A stretch of DNA of 64,000 bases from a bacterium (lineage in GTDB: Bacteria; Hydrothermota; UBA3072; JAPDKE01): NCBI GenBank assembly GCA_029258725.1, contig JAPDKE010000031.1, positions 1 through 64,000 on the forward strand. The letters are read 5' to 3'. A program made the translations under genes and the position numbers. This document shows, one piece after another, positions 43,450-52,883 of the stretch. Every line of letters starts with the position of its first letter. Positions within the stretch are counted from its first letter, which is position 1. The notes under the pieces are model-generated. The model saw only the letters and a list, made by a program, of their open reading frames with translations. It did no database searches and was not told the DNA's origin.

Positions 43450-45510
43450 TTATTTACGCCTTAATTTTCCTGCAAACTCCAGGGTGAGTTCTCTTGCTAT
43501 CGGGTCGCAGTCTTCAATTCTCACAAGTAATGTATCCCCAAGCCTGAAACTCCACCTTTTCCCCCTGAGCATAAAATCCTTCTCTCTGAATTTGTAGAGG
43601 TCCTGGGGAAGGTTTTCCCTGGGAAGGAATCCATCAATGAAAAAGTCCTTGAGTTCAACCCATATCCCTCCAAAAGTCACATTTGTTACAATTCCCGGAT
43701 ATTCTCTATTCCTGTGTTTGTTGAGATATTCAAGGATCTTTACCTTCACCGATTCCCTTTCCGCCTCATCCGCCTTCCACTCACATTCAGTTGCACGGTC
43801 TGCAATGTATTCAAGTTCTTTTTCACTGTATTTCTCTCCCTTGAGCAGCCTCTGAATTATAAGGTCCGGGTATCTTCTTATAGGAGAGGTGAAATGGGTG
43901 TAAAATTTTGATGCAAGTCCGTAGTGTTCCGCATGGGTTGCAACATATCTTGCACGCTTCATGGACCTCAGAAGCATGTAGTTCACTATATGTTCGTAAT
44001 CCTTCCCCCTTACCCTTTCTATTACTTCCTGCAGTCCTTTTCTTGAATAAGACCTGACCCTGTGTCCAAAAAGTGAGACAAACCTGAAAAACTCTTTGAG
44101 TTTCAGTTCATCAGGTTCCTCGTGAACCCGGTAAATTGATGGGACTTTGAGCATGTAAAGATGCTCTGCAACAACCTCATTTGCAAGGATCATTAACTCC
44201 TCTATCAGGCGATGGGAATTGTATCTCACATCCTCCCGAACCTCCAGCACTTCACCATTCTCATCCAGTATCACCTTCATCTCCGGGATATCAAAATCAA
44301 GGCTTCCCCTTGCTTTCCTTCTCTCCCTCAGAGTGGATGCAAGTTCCCATGCTATTTTTAAATCCTCCTTAAATGGTGAATTCCTTTTTCCATCAAGTAT
44401 CTCCTGTGCCTCCTTGTAATTCATTCTTTTCCTGTTCACCACAACAGACTCAACGATATCATAATCCCTCACATGCCCGTTTTTATCAACCTCCATTATC
44501 ACGCTTATCGTGAGTCTCTTTTCTCCCTCAAGCAGGCTTGTAAGGCGGGTGAGTTCAGGAGGAAGCATGTGGAGCGTCCGGTCGGGAAGATAGACACTTG
44601 TTCCCCTTTCACCTGCCTCCTTATCTATTGCGCCTCCCCTCCTTACCCAGTAACTGACATCGGAAATATGTACTCCAACCCTGTATCCTCTTCTTATTTT
44701 TTTTATGGATATAGCATCGTCAAAATCCTTTGCATCCTCAGGGTCTATCGTAATTATTCTCTCCCGGGTTAAATCAACCCTCCTTTTTATTTCCTCCTCT
44801 ATATCCTCACTCAGAGTTTCAAGCTCCTTCATGCAATCTTCTGAATACTTTTCACGGAGCCCCTTATCCTTTATTATTATCTCAATCCCCATTTTTTCAG
44901 GGGAAATTTTTTCAATGATTTCTCCGACCGGATTCACCCTGGGGGAGGTCCATTCAACGAGTCTGAAAAGGACAACATCCCCTTCCTTTACCTTTCCGGG
45001 ATGGGGACAGAAGAAGTAAACCGGAATGGTCCTGTCTATGGGTTCAATCCATGTTAATCCCTCCTCCTTTACAATCCTTCCAGCAAACTCCGTCCTTTCC
45101 CTCTTTAAAATCTTTATTATTCTCCCCTCAATCCTGTTTCTTCTTTTTCTTATCTTCACTGCAAGGACCCTGTCTCCGTTGAATGCGGTTCCTGTTGCAC
45201 CCGGGGGGATGAAGATATCCTTCGAGCCATCGTCAGGGATTACAAATCCATATCCACCGGCCTTTGCATCAAACCTTCCACGAACCGCCCCGACCCTCTC
45301 GCAGAGTCCAAGGGAGTTTTTCTTTACCCTTACAAGTATTCCCTCCTCTATGAGTTCATTCAGGATGGGTTCTATCTTCCGCGAGAATATTTTGTAAATC
45401 TCCCTTTTTCTTATAGAATGTTTTACCTCCCGCCTGAAAAACTCAATTACTCCCTCTTTTGAAAATGGATACCTCTGTTTTTTCTTTTTTTTCTTCTTTT
45501 TCTTACCCAT
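43450..45510 (-). CDS. rnr: Ribonuclease R
   Basis: 686 residues. Order: winged helix with basic head, two cold-shock/OB domains, the RNB catalytic domain with TIDPEDAKDFDDAISIKK (metal-binding Asp residues) and RYVATHAEHYGLASKFYTHF, then an S1 domain at the end. 3'-to-5' exonuclease for structured RNA. The extreme N-terminus is MG followed by nine Lys codons containing an A8 run, a slippage-prone site. Start overlaps birA by 8 bases. Confidence 0.93.
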   Translation of the reverse strand: MGKKKKKKKKKQRYPFSKEGVIEFFRREVKHSIRKREIYKIFSRKIEPILNELIEEGILVRVKKNSLGLCERVGAVRGRFDAKAGGYGFVIPDDGSKDIFIPPGATGTAFNGDRVLAVKIRKRRNRIEGRIIKILKRERTEFAGRIVKEEGLTWIEPIDRTIPVYFFCPHPGKVKEGDVVLFRLVEWTSPRVNPVGEIIEKISPEKMGIEIIIKDKGLREKYSEDCMKELETLSEDIEEEIKRRVDLTRERIITIDPEDAKDFDDAISIKKIRRGYRVGVHISDVSYWVRRGGAIDKEAGERGTSVYLPDRTLHMLPPELTRLTSLLEGEKRLTISVIMEVDKNGHVRDYDIVESVVVNRKRMNYKEAQEILDGKRNSPFKEDLKIAWELASTLRERRKARGSLDFDIPEMKVILDENGEVLEVREDVRYNSHRLIEELMILANEVVAEHLYMLKVPSIYRVHEEPDELKLKEFFRFVSLFGHRVRSYSRKGLQEVIERVRGKDYEHIVNYMLLRSMKRARYVATHAEHYGLASKFYTHFTSPIRRYPDLIIQRLLKGEKYSEKELEYIADRATECEWKADEAERESVKVKILEYLNKHRNREYPGIVTNVTFGGIWVELKDFFIDGFLPRENLPQDLYKFREKDFMLRGKRWSFRLGDTLLVRIEDCDPIARELTLEFAGKLRRK

Positions 45511-46150
45511 CCAAGTACCTCAGGGTTCCTGTTTTGAACTCAATTTCCCTTCCATTGACATCAACCACGAGTTCTCCATTTTCCTTTATTCCCCTTGCAA
45601 CACCCACGACATCTCCTATCTTCACCTTTCTTCCAATAGTACCAAGAAATCCAAGATATGCAAGTTTTACATCCTCCCTTTCTCTCCAGTAGAGAATCCT
45701 GTCCCGGAGAAAGTGTGCGACCTCTTCAGGATTTTTTTTCTTCCCTGTTAACTGTAAAAAGGAGACTGCGTTGAGTTCCTGAGGGAGATGGGAAACATTG
45801 AGGTTCAGCCCGATGCCGGCAATGTAAAATTTCTTTTTTTCAATAAGAATACCGCATATTTTTTTATCATGAACAAGTATGTCATTTGGCCACTTTACCT
45901 CTCCTGGAATGCCTTCGCCTGTGAGAAATTCACATACCGCAACAGGCACAATGAAGTTGTACGGAGCCTCCTTCTCCAGGAGCACGCTCATCCAGAGTCC
46001 GCCTGGAGGAGAATGCCATTTTTTTCCTTCCCTTCCCTTCCCCTGAGTCTGAATCCCCGCGTAGACAACATCACCATCCTGAAGGGAATCAATGTTTCTT
46101 TTCATCCACTCATTTGTTGAATCAACCTCTGGAAGGAAAATCGTGCGCAT
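45503..46150 (-). CDS. birA: Biotin-[acetyl-CoA-carboxylase] ligase (catalytic domain only)
   Basis: 215 residues, no N-terminal DNA-binding domain. STNEWMKRN, QGKGREGKKWHSPPGGLWMS (the biotin and ATP site), GEVKWPNDILV and KICGILIEKK are the biotin ligase motifs; the short C-terminal cap begins near FLGTIGRKVK. It attaches biotin to carboxylase carrier protein. The ATG directly follows the U-run of the gdhA terminator and lacks a ribosome site. Confidence 0.92.
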   Translation of the reverse strand: MRTIFLPEVDSTNEWMKRNIDSLQDGDVVYAGIQTQGKGREGKKWHSPPGGLWMSVLLEKEAPYNFIVPVAVCEFLTGEGIPGEVKWPNDILVHDKKICGILIEKKKFYIAGIGLNLNVSHLPQELNAVSFLQLTGKKKNPEEVAHFLRDRILYWREREDVKLAYLGFLGTIGRKVKIGDVVGVARGIKENGELVVDVNGREIEFKTGTLRYLDG

Positions 46151-46151
46151 A

Positions 46152-46177
46152 AATAAAAAGAGGGGGCTTGCGCCCCC
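46152..46177 (-). terminator. Rho-independent terminator after gdhA
   Basis: Minus strand: GGGGGC-GCAA-GCCCCC followed by TCTTTTTATTT. Perfect 6-bp GC stem, tetraloop and U-run. It ends one base before the birA ATG. Confidence 0.88.
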
Positions 46178-46188
46178 TTTCCTTTCAA

Positions 46189-47508
46189 TTACACCCAGCC
46201 TCTTGTCTTCATTGCCTCCACAACCCTCTGGACGGAGACCAGGTAGGCTGCAAGCCTGGTGTGGATCTTCTTCTCCTCTCTCATGGAGTGGACATCCTGG
46301 AATGCCTTGGTCATTTTCCTGTCAAGTTTCTCATAGACTTCCTCATAGTCCCAGTAGTATCCGGTGATGTTCTGGACCCACTCAAAGTAGGAGACGGTAA
46401 CTCCACCTGCGTTTGCGAGGAAGTCGGGAATGATGTAGGAACCCTTGTTGTAGAGAATCTTGTCCGCCTCGGGTGTGGTTGGTCCGTTTGCAAGCTCAAG
46501 GATTATCTTGCCCTTTACCCTGTCTGCATTCTCATCGGTTATCACATTCTCGAGTGCTGCTGGGATAAGGATGTCAACATCAAGTTCAAGAAGTTCCTTG
46601 TTGGAGATTTTCTGTGCGTCCGTGTATTCAACCACCGTCTTTGTTTCCTTTTTGGTCCTGAATACATCGCTGAATGGAAGTCCCTTTTCATTGTAGATTC
46701 CGCCCTTGGAGTCACTCACCGCAACAACCCTGACATTTTTGAACATCCTGGTGATAAGGAGATGTGCGTAGTATCCTGCGTTTCCATATCCCTGGATTGC
46801 GCATGTTACAGCATCACCCTCGGGAATCCTGTCCGGAAGTTTCTCAAGTTCGTGTGGTGGTTTGTAGAAGTTTTCTTCATCCACCTCAAGATTTATTCCC
46901 ATAACCCTTGCAGCCTCTCTCAGGGTGAACATTCCGCCCCTTGCAGTTGCATCCTCTCTACCCCTGGAACCACCAAGATGGTGGGGCTTTCCGGTAATCA
47001 CGCCGGGGTTGTTGTACTGCCTTATCTTGGAAAACTCATCCATCATCCATGCCATTATCTGGGAATTTGTGTAAACGTCCGGGGCAGGGATGTCCTTCTC
47101 AGGACCGATTATCTGGGCTATTGCCCTTATGTATCCCCTTGCAAGCCTTTCCTTCTCCCCGTCTGACATCTCCTTGGGATTGCAGATAATTCCACCCTTG
47201 GCACCACCATACGGAAGGTCAACAACCGCAGTTTTCCAGGTCATCCATGCAGCAAGTGCCCTCACCGTGTCAATGGTCTCTCCGGGATGCCATCTTATTC
47301 CTCCCTTGGTTGGTCCCCTTGCATCGTTGTACTGAACCCTGTAACCATGGAAGACCTTTATGGTTCCATCATCCATCCTGACAGGAATGGTAACATGAAG
47401 CTCCCTCATTGGCCAGCGGAGCATTTCATGGGTTGCAGGGTCAAGTTTCAAAAGCTCCGCCGCCTCATCAAGCTGCGCCTGTGCAATCTTAAAGGGATTC
47501 CTCTCCAT
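46189..47508 (-). CDS. gdhA: Glutamate dehydrogenase
   Basis: 439 residues, hexameric GDH family (Glu/Leu/Phe/Val dehydrogenase). Substrate site KGGIRWHP and [13 protein letters not shown] (catalytic Lys), [17 protein letters not shown], nucleotide-binding [14 protein letters not shown], and [15 protein letters not shown]. It interconverts glutamate and 2-oxoglutarate plus ammonia. GGAGGAGGAG precedes the ATG. A promoter, a CRP-like palindrome and a terminator frame the gene, so it is probably monocistronic. Confidence 0.95.
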   Translation of the reverse strand: MERNPFKIAQAQLDEAAELLKLDPATHEMLRWPMRELHVTIPVRMDDGTIKVFHGYRVQYNDARGPTKGGIRWHPGETIDTVRALAAWMTWKTAVVDLPYGGAKGGIICNPKEMSDGEKERLARGYIRAIAQIIGPEKDIPAPDVYTNSQIMAWMMDEFSKIRQYNNPGVITGKPHHLGGSRGREDATARGGMFTLREAARVMGINLEVDEENFYKPPHELEKLPDRIPEGDAVTCAIQGYGNAGYYAHLLITRMFKNVRVVAVSDSKGGIYNEKGLPFSDVFRTKKETKTVVEYTDAQKISNKELLELDVDILIPAALENVITDENADRVKGKIILELANGPTTPEADKILYNKGSYIIPDFLANAGGVTVSYFEWVQNITGYYWDYEEVYEKLDRKMTKAFQDVHSMREEKKIHTRLAAYLVSVQRVVEAMKTRGWV

Positions 47509-47533
47509 ATCGCTCCTCCTCCTTTTTAGAGTT

Positions 47534-47549
47534 TGTGAATTTTTTCACA
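47534..47549 (-). promoter_or_regulatory. CRP/FNR-type palindrome in the gdhA leader
   Basis: TGTGA-ATTTTT-TCACA, an exact match to the CRP half-site consensus with a six-base spacer. It begins about ten bases after the -10 box, at or just past the predicted start of transcription, a position that would favour repression. The protein that binds it is not in the window. Confidence 0.5.
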
Positions 47550-47558
47550 TCCAGCCTA

Positions 47559-47587
47559 TCTATACCATCTTTTTTCTGGTTTGTCAA
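47559..47587 (-). promoter_or_regulatory. gdhA promoter
   Basis: Minus strand: TTGACA (47587-47582), 17-base spacer, TATAGA (47564-47559), then about 50 bases of leader with the CRP-like palindrome and ribosome site. Confidence 0.7.
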
Positions 47588-47596
47588 TACCTGAAA

Positions 47597-48227
47597 TTAA
47601 AGTTTTTCAACAAGGGGGTCAGTCATTTGATGCAGTATCTCTTCATGGAATTTTATCTTGTCGTATGTAATCTTTGCGCTGGACGGTCCTGTGGAGATTA
47701 TTTTTCCAATTTCTTTCCATGTTAAATGCGCACGATCTCTTAAAAGCAGAATAATTGTGGCTCTCAAAGGGTCTCTCCGGTATTTCTTTAATGAACCCAA
47801 ATCTCTGCCAAAGCGCTCTTTTATGTATTGCTCCACCACCTCCACCGGTATTCTTCCCCCTCTTCTCTTTTTCTTCTCTCCTTTTCCAGCATCTCAAGAA
47901 CCTGATGAATAAAATCATCGTCAGCATAAACGAGATAATCCTGCACCTTCTTCACCTCGGGCAATCCCTCCTCAATCCCGGAAAGGGTAAAATCAATAAA
48001 TTCATCAAGGGAAGAGAAATATGAAAGACTAGGAGCAGTTGAAACTATCTTTGCCTCACCCAGATACTCCCTGTAACTGGACCATGGATATTCCTCAGGC
48101 ATGGAAACCATCCTTTTAAAAATTCCTCCCTGTCCCTGTCCTCCCAGAATATCACCCGCCCCTCATTTCCCTTGAAAATAACATGATGCAGAGCACCAGG
48201 ATAATCTACACGCAAAGGACGTGGCAT
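47597..48227 (-). pseudogene. Decayed REP-associated tyrosine transposase (IS200-like)
   Basis: Minus strand: the N-terminus MPRPLRVDYPGALHHVIFKG with DRDREEFLKG is typical of RAYTs. About 70 residues including the expected HUH motif and catalytic Tyr are missing; the sequence resumes out of frame with PEEYPWSSYREYLG. A second frame change follows near 47845, after which the C-terminal DnaA-like helix-turn-helix (LTWKEIGKIISTG) reads to the stop. It carries at least two frameshifts and an internal deletion, so it cannot be active. Inverted repeats flank it. Confidence 0.85.
47614..47630. repeat. Inverted repeat of the transposase remnant, left
   Basis: GGGGGTCAGTCATTTGA pairs with TCAAACGACTGACCCCC at 48275-48291 (16 of 17). 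It lies inside the last codons of the transposase remnant. A related solo copy lies at 33634. Confidence 0.7.
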
Positions 48228-48274
48228 GGGAAGATTATAAAAAAAGCATGAAACATCAAGAATAAAATTAAAAA

Positions 48275-48291
48275 TCAAACGACTGACCCCC
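48275..48291. repeat. Inverted repeat of the transposase remnant, right
   Basis: TCAAACGACTGACCCCC, the partner of 47614-47630. It abuts the -35 box of the gcvPB promoter. Confidence 0.7.
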
Positions 48292-48294
48292 GGG

Positions 48295-48322
48295 TTGACA
48301 TGGAGAGTTTATTGTGTATGAT
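48295..48322 (+). promoter_or_regulatory. gcvPB promoter, near-leaderless
   Basis: TTGACA (48295-48300), 16-base spacer, TATGAT (48317-48322), seven bases, then ATG at 48330 with no ribosome site. Confidence 0.7.
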
Positions 48323-48329
48323 ATAGCAG

Positions 48330-49760
48330 ATGGAACTTTTGAAGGAGATATCAAAGCCGGGAAAAAGGGGATATTCCCTTCCGGAATGTGATGTTCCGGG
48401 GGAAATTAAGGATTTTATTCCTGAAAGATTCCTGAGGAAGGAGCCTCCGCCTCTGCCTGAGGTTTCAGAGGTGGAGGTGGTGAGGCATTTTGTTCGTCTT
48501 TCAAACATGAATTACCACATTGACCTGGGGATGTATCCCCTTGGTTCATGCACCATGAAGTACAATCCAAAGATAAATGAGGATGTTTCCCGTTTCCCTG
48601 GATTTGCGTTCATACATCCCTTCACCCCGGAGGAATATGTTCAGGGAGCATTGAGACTCATGTATGAGTTGAAGGAGTATCTCAAAGAAATTTCAGGGAT
48701 GGATGAGGTATCCCTCCAGCCCGTTGCAGGGGCACACGGGGAATTGACAGGAATGCTGCTTGTGAAGGCATATCATGAGCATAAGAAAAACAAAAAATCA
48801 AAGGTAATGGTCCCTGATTCAGCCCACGGGACGAACCCCGCCTCCTGCGCCCTTGTTGGTTATGATGTAATACAGGTGAATTCAGGAGAGGATGGGATAC
48901 TTCACCCTGAGGAGATAGAAAGGGTGATGGACGATGAGGTTGCATGTATAATGATAACCAATCCCAATACCCTTGGTCTCTTTGAAACCCACATTAAAGA
49001 AATAGCAGACATAATGCACCGCCATGATGCCCTGGTTTACATGGATGGTGCAAATCTCAATGCCCTCCTTGGAATATCACGCCCGGGAGACTTCGGGGTT
49101 GACATAGTCCACTTCAATCTCCACAAGACCTTTTCCACCCCCCACGGTGGAGGAGGACCCGGAGGTGGAGGAGTTGGGGTGAAGGAGTTTTTAAAGGACT
49201 TCCTTCCCGTCCCACTTATAGAAAAGGATGGTGATAAGTACAGATTCAGGTGGGATGTCCCCCACACCATAGGAAAGGTTGCCACCTTTTATGGAAACTT
49301 CGGGGTGATGGTCAAGGCATACACCTACATAAGAATGCTTGGAGGAAAGGGGCTCAGGGAGGTTGCAGAGCAGGCGATTATAAATGCAAATTACCTCTGC
49401 CATCACCTCAAGGATACCTACGAACTCCCCTATCCAGGACCCTGCATGCACGAGTTCGTTCTCTCTGGAGACCGCCAGAAGAAACACGGTGTGAGAACCC
49501 TTGATATTGCAAAGAGATTGCTTGACCATGGATATCATGCCCCAACCATATACTTCCCCCTCATTGTTCATGAGGCGTTGATGATAGAACCCACAGAAAC
49601 CGAACCCCTCTCAAGCCTTGATGGATTTATTGATGTCATGAAGAAAATAGCAAAAGAGGCTGAAGAGAATCCTGAAAGGTTGAAAAATGCACCTGAGAAA
49701 ACTCCGGTAAGGAGGCTTGATGAGGCAAGGGCAGCACGGGAACTGGATACAGGGTGGTGA
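48330..49760 (+). CDS. gcvPB: Glycine dehydrogenase (decarboxylating) subunit 2
   Basis: 476 residues, the P-protein beta subunit of the glycine cleavage system. [13 protein letters not shown] at the start, [33 protein letters not shown] and [17 protein letters not shown] (PLP-binding Lys) are hallmarks. GcvPB needs GcvPA; no gcvPA, gcvT or gcvH is in the window. The start follows the promoter by only seven bases. The next gene starts inside its 3' end. Confidence 0.95.
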   Translation: MELLKEISKPGKRGYSLPECDVPGEIKDFIPERFLRKEPPPLPEVSEVEVVRHFVRLSNMNYHIDLGMYPLGSCTMKYNPKINEDVSRFPGFAFIHPFTPEEYVQGALRLMYELKEYLKEISGMDEVSLQPVAGAHGELTGMLLVKAYHEHKKNKKSKVMVPDSAHGTNPASCALVGYDVIQVNSGEDGILHPEEIERVMDDEVACIMITNPNTLGLFETHIKEIADIMHRHDALVYMDGANLNALLGISRPGDFGVDIVHFNLHKTFSTPHGGGGPGGGGVGVKEFLKDFLPVPLIEKDGDKYRFRWDVPHTIGKVATFYGNFGVMVKAYTYIRMLGGKGLREVAEQAIINANYLCHHLKDTYELPYPGPCMHEFVLSGDRQKKHGVRTLDIAKRLLDHGYHAPTIYFPLIVHEALMIEPTETEPLSSLDGFIDVMKKIAKEAEENPERLKNAPEKTPVRRLDEARAARELDTGW

Positions 49761-50085
49761 CCCGTACACCTACGGGATACACTCTGCTGAAGATATCCCG
49801 AAGGAGAGGAGGAGGGAGATAATAGGGAAGATAGCACAGGAGATAGTGGACAGGGGTATGGTTGCCCCTGCCATATTCTTCCTTGAACTCGCAAAGCCCC
49901 TTTCCTTTATCGGAAGCCAGCTCATGGTGATGGCAAATCCAATGGTTCAGTTAATTTTTGGTTCTAAGGCATACTGGGAAATTACCGTTCTTATGGAAAA
50001 AAGAGAAAATGTTGAACTTCTGATACAGGAGATTGAAAGGAGGAACGATGAAAAAAGAAGAAATAAAAAGGATACTCGCAACTGA
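49720..50085 (+). CDS. Unknown protein between gcvPB and the MutL-like ATPase
   Basis: 121 residues from ATG 49720 (AAGGAGG about 4 bases upstream, within gcvPB). The core ([51 protein letters not shown]) has one strongly hydrophobic helix pair, possibly membrane associated. Basic tail. Overlaps the next gene by 38 bases. Position between two B12/amino-acid-type genes hints at a linked role, but no family is recognised. Confidence 0.6.
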   Translation: MRQGQHGNWIQGGDPYTYGIHSAEDIPKERRREIIGKIAQEIVDRGMVAPAIFFLELAKPLSFIGSQLMVMANPMVQLIFGSKAYWEITVLMEKRENVELLIQEIERRNDEKRRNKKDTRN

Positions 50086-51835
50086 TTGCGGGAGTACAAC
50101 CACCAAGGCGATACTCATAGAAAAGCGCGGGGAGGAGTACAGGCTGGTGGTGAGGGGAGAGGCTCCAACCACCGTTGAGGCTCCTTTTGAGGATGTTACA
50201 AAGGGAGTGCTCAATGCGATAAGGGAGGTTGAGGAGTTAACAGGGCTTGAGATACTGGAGGGTGAAAAGATAATGAAGCCTGCTCAGGGAAAAAAGGGAG
50301 TGGATATATACATCTCAACCTCCTCCGCAGGTGGAGGATTGCAGATGATGGTTGCAGGAGTTGTGAAGACAATGACTGCAGAAAGTGCAGCAAGGGCTGC
50401 TCTTGGTGCAGGTGCAATTGTTATGGATGTGATAGCATCCAACGATGGAAGGATGCTGCATGAGAGGATAGAACTCATAAGAAGACTGAGACCGGATATG
50501 ATTCTTCTCTCCGGAGGGGTGGACGGTGGAACGATAACCCATGTTGTTGAACTTGCCGAAATAATAGCAGCAGCAGACCCCAGACCCAGGTTCGGAACGG
50601 GATACAGGCTCCCCGTGATTTATGCCGGGAACAGGGATGCGAGGGATAAGATAAGGGAAACCCTTGGAGAAAGGGTTGACCTTTCCATCGTTGACAACAT
50701 AAGGCCTGTTCTTGAAAGAGAGAACCTCAAACCTGCAAGGGATAAGATACACGAACTCTTCATGGAGCACGTGATGTCCCATGCTCCGGGATACAAAAAA
50801 CTCATGGCATGGACTGATGTTCCCATAATGCCCACTCCCGGTGCAGTGGGAATGCTCATGGAGATGATAGCAAGGAAAGAGGGGATAGAGGTTCTTGGAG
50901 TGGACATAGGTGGTGCAACAACCGATATTTTCTCGGTATTCCAGGGAGTTTTTAACCGAACGGTGAGTGCAAATCTGGGGATGAGTTATTCAATCTCAAA
51001 TGTTCTTGCAGAGACCGGGGTTGAGAATGTTATGAGATGGGTTCCTTTTGATATAGACGAAAAGGACCTGAGGAACAGGATAAGGAACAAGATGATAAGA
51101 CCCACGACAATTCCCCAGACTCTGGAAGAACTGATGATAGAACAGGCAATAGCAAGGGAGGCTCTGAGACTTGCACTCGAACAGCACAAGACCATGGCGG
51201 TTGGATTGAAAGGCGTTCAGCAGGAGAGGACCATATCAGATGCGTTTGCACAGACAAGAACAGGAGAGACCCTTGTGAACCTTCTCACACTTAATCTCAT
51301 AGTAGGTTCAGGTGGTATCCTTTCACACGCTCCGAGAAGGGTCCAGGCGGCGATGATGATGATTGATGCATTCCTTCCCGAGGGAGTTACAAAACTTGCA
51401 GTTGACTCAATCTTCATGATGCCTCATCTTGGGGTTCTTTCCACGGTTCACGAGCAGGCTGCAATGGAGGTATTTGACAAGGACTGCCTCATAAGGCTTG
51501 GAACATGTATAGCCCCAATAGGGAAGGGTAAAGAGGGGCAGCCCTGCGTCACCGTGAAGTTTGATGGGGTTGAGAAAAAGGTGAACTTTGGTGAGATGGC
51601 GCTCATTCCCCTTGAGGTGGGGAAGAAGGTTGAGGCTGAGATTATTCCTGAGAAGGCGTTTGATATGGGAGAGGGAAGGGGTAAGCGCATAAAGGCAACC
51701 CTTGAGGGAGGTGTTGTTGGTATAATCATTGATGCAAGGGGAAGAAGACCATTTGAATTGCCCGAGGATAAAAAGAAGCGCGTTGAAAAACTTAAAGAGT
51801 GGATGCACGCACTTTCAGTCTATCCAAACATCTAA
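50048..51835 (+). CDS. MutL/GlmL-family actin-like ATPase
   Basis: 595 residues from ATG 50048 (AGGAGG upstream; the frame from 50033 is poorer). Sugar kinase/actin-like ATPase fold: [18 protein letters not shown] at the start and VLGVDIGGATTDIFSVFQG in the second half. GlmL/MutL relatives are encoded beside B12-dependent glutamate mutase or aminomutases and are thought to be chaperones, not DNA repair proteins. No mutase genes are nearby, so the partner is unknown. Base use is like that of its neighbours. Confidence 0.85.
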   Translation: MKKEEIKRILATDCGSTTTKAILIEKRGEEYRLVVRGEAPTTVEAPFEDVTKGVLNAIREVEELTGLEILEGEKIMKPAQGKKGVDIYISTSSAGGGLQMMVAGVVKTMTAESAARAALGAGAIVMDVIASNDGRMLHERIELIRRLRPDMILLSGGVDGGTITHVVELAEIIAAADPRPRFGTGYRLPVIYAGNRDARDKIRETLGERVDLSIVDNIRPVLERENLKPARDKIHELFMEHVMSHAPGYKKLMAWTDVPIMPTPGAVGMLMEMIARKEGIEVLGVDIGGATTDIFSVFQGVFNRTVSANLGMSYSISNVLAETGVENVMRWVPFDIDEKDLRNRIRNKMIRPTTIPQTLEELMIEQAIAREALRLALEQHKTMAVGLKGVQQERTISDAFAQTRTGETLVNLLTLNLIVGSGGILSHAPRRVQAAMMMIDAFLPEGVTKLAVDSIFMMPHLGVLSTVHEQAAMEVFDKDCLIRLGTCIAPIGKGKEGQPCVTVKFDGVEKKVNFGEMALIPLEVGKKVEAEIIPEKAFDMGEGRGKRIKATLEGGVVGIIIDARGRRPFELPEDKKKRVEKLKEWMHALSVYPNI

Positions 51836-51848
51836 GAAAGGAGGTATA

Positions 51849-52883
51849 ATGAGAAAGTTTGTGGCTGTTGTTCTTGTTCTTTTAATGGTTGCGGGATGTA
51901 CAGGGAGGAGTCCTCATCTCCGTTCCTGTATAATCTCCCTTGAACAACTTAACGACCCTGAGGGTGCGCTTGAGCAGTGCAAAAGGGCTAAGGAACTTGA
52001 GCCCAACAATCCCGAGGTTTATCTCTGGATGGGTAAGGTTTACTGTCATTCTCATTTCAGGAAGTACCTGGAAGGAACCAACGAGTTTGACAGGGCGCTT
52101 GAGATGGACAGGGAGCGCACGATGGAACTCATGAAGAAGGATGACTGGAGAAGATATCCTTACGACCTCTTCTACTACAATGCAGGAATTCAGGCGTATC
52201 AGAAGGAAGACTATGCAACGGCGGAAAAGAAGGTGAGGATGGCAATAGAGCTTGCTCCTGATTCCTCTCTCTATCACAGTTTCCTGGGAAGCATACTTGC
52301 CTACGAAGGAAAAGAAGAAGAGGCAAAGCGCGAGTTTGAAACTGCCCTTAAACTCAACCCGAGGAATCCCAATGTCCACTATAATCTGGCGGTTTACTAC
52401 AAGAAAAAGAAGGACTACAAATCCGCAGCAAAGCATCTTGCAGAGGCTGCAAAACTTGATACTGCAAATACAGACTATCTCTTTGAACTCGGTGAGGTTT
52501 ACGCAAATCTTGAGGATTACAAAAATGCGGAGATTACCTTCGCAAAAATAACAAAAATAGACCCGAAAAATAAAGATGCGTGGTTTAATCTCGGGGTTAC
52601 CAGGGTGAAACTTGAGAAGTTCAAGGAGGCAGCCCGGGCATTTGAGAAGGTTGTTGAGATTGATTCCAAGGATGCCGATGCATATCTTCTGCTTGGAAGG
52701 GTTTACTACCGGATGAAGGAATATAAGAAGGCACTGGATGCCCTCACTAAGTGCCTTGAGATTGACCCCTCCAAGTGTGAGGCGTATGGATGGAGGGGAG
52801 AGGTTTACAGGGCAATGGGACAGAAAAAGAAGGCTGCCTCAGAGTTTGCAAAGGAACAGCGTTGCATGAAGAGTAAGAAGTAA
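51849..52883 (+). CDS. TPR-repeat lipoprotein
   Basis: 344 residues. GGAGGT is 6 bases before the ATG. Lipobox VAGC after MRKFVAVVLVLLM. Eight or so TPR units, e.g. YLWMGKVYCHSHFRKYLEG, FKEAARAFEKVVEIDSKDAD. Outer- or inner-membrane-anchored scaffold on the periplasmic side. It may work with the envelope genes downstream. Confidence 0.85.
   Translation: MRKFVAVVLVLLMVAGCTGRSPHLRSCIISLEQLNDPEGALEQCKRAKELEPNNPEVYLWMGKVYCHSHFRKYLEGTNEFDRALEMDRERTMELMKKDDWRRYPYDLFYYNAGIQAYQKEDYATAEKKVRMAIELAPDSSLYHSFLGSILAYEGKEEEAKREFETALKLNPRNPNVHYNLAVYYKKKKDYKSAAKHLAEAAKLDTANTDYLFELGEVYANLEDYKNAEITFAKITKIDPKNKDAWFNLGVTRVKLEKFKEAARAFEKVVEIDSKDADAYLLLGRVYYRMKEYKKALDALTKCLEIDPSKCEAYGWRGEVYRAMGQKKKAASEFAKEQRCMKSKK

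Noticed and set aside
50048-51835. DNA mismatch repair MutL
   Set aside because: Motifs are those of the actin-like GlmL/MutL chaperone family ([19 protein letters not shown]), not the GHKL ATPase of mismatch repair.
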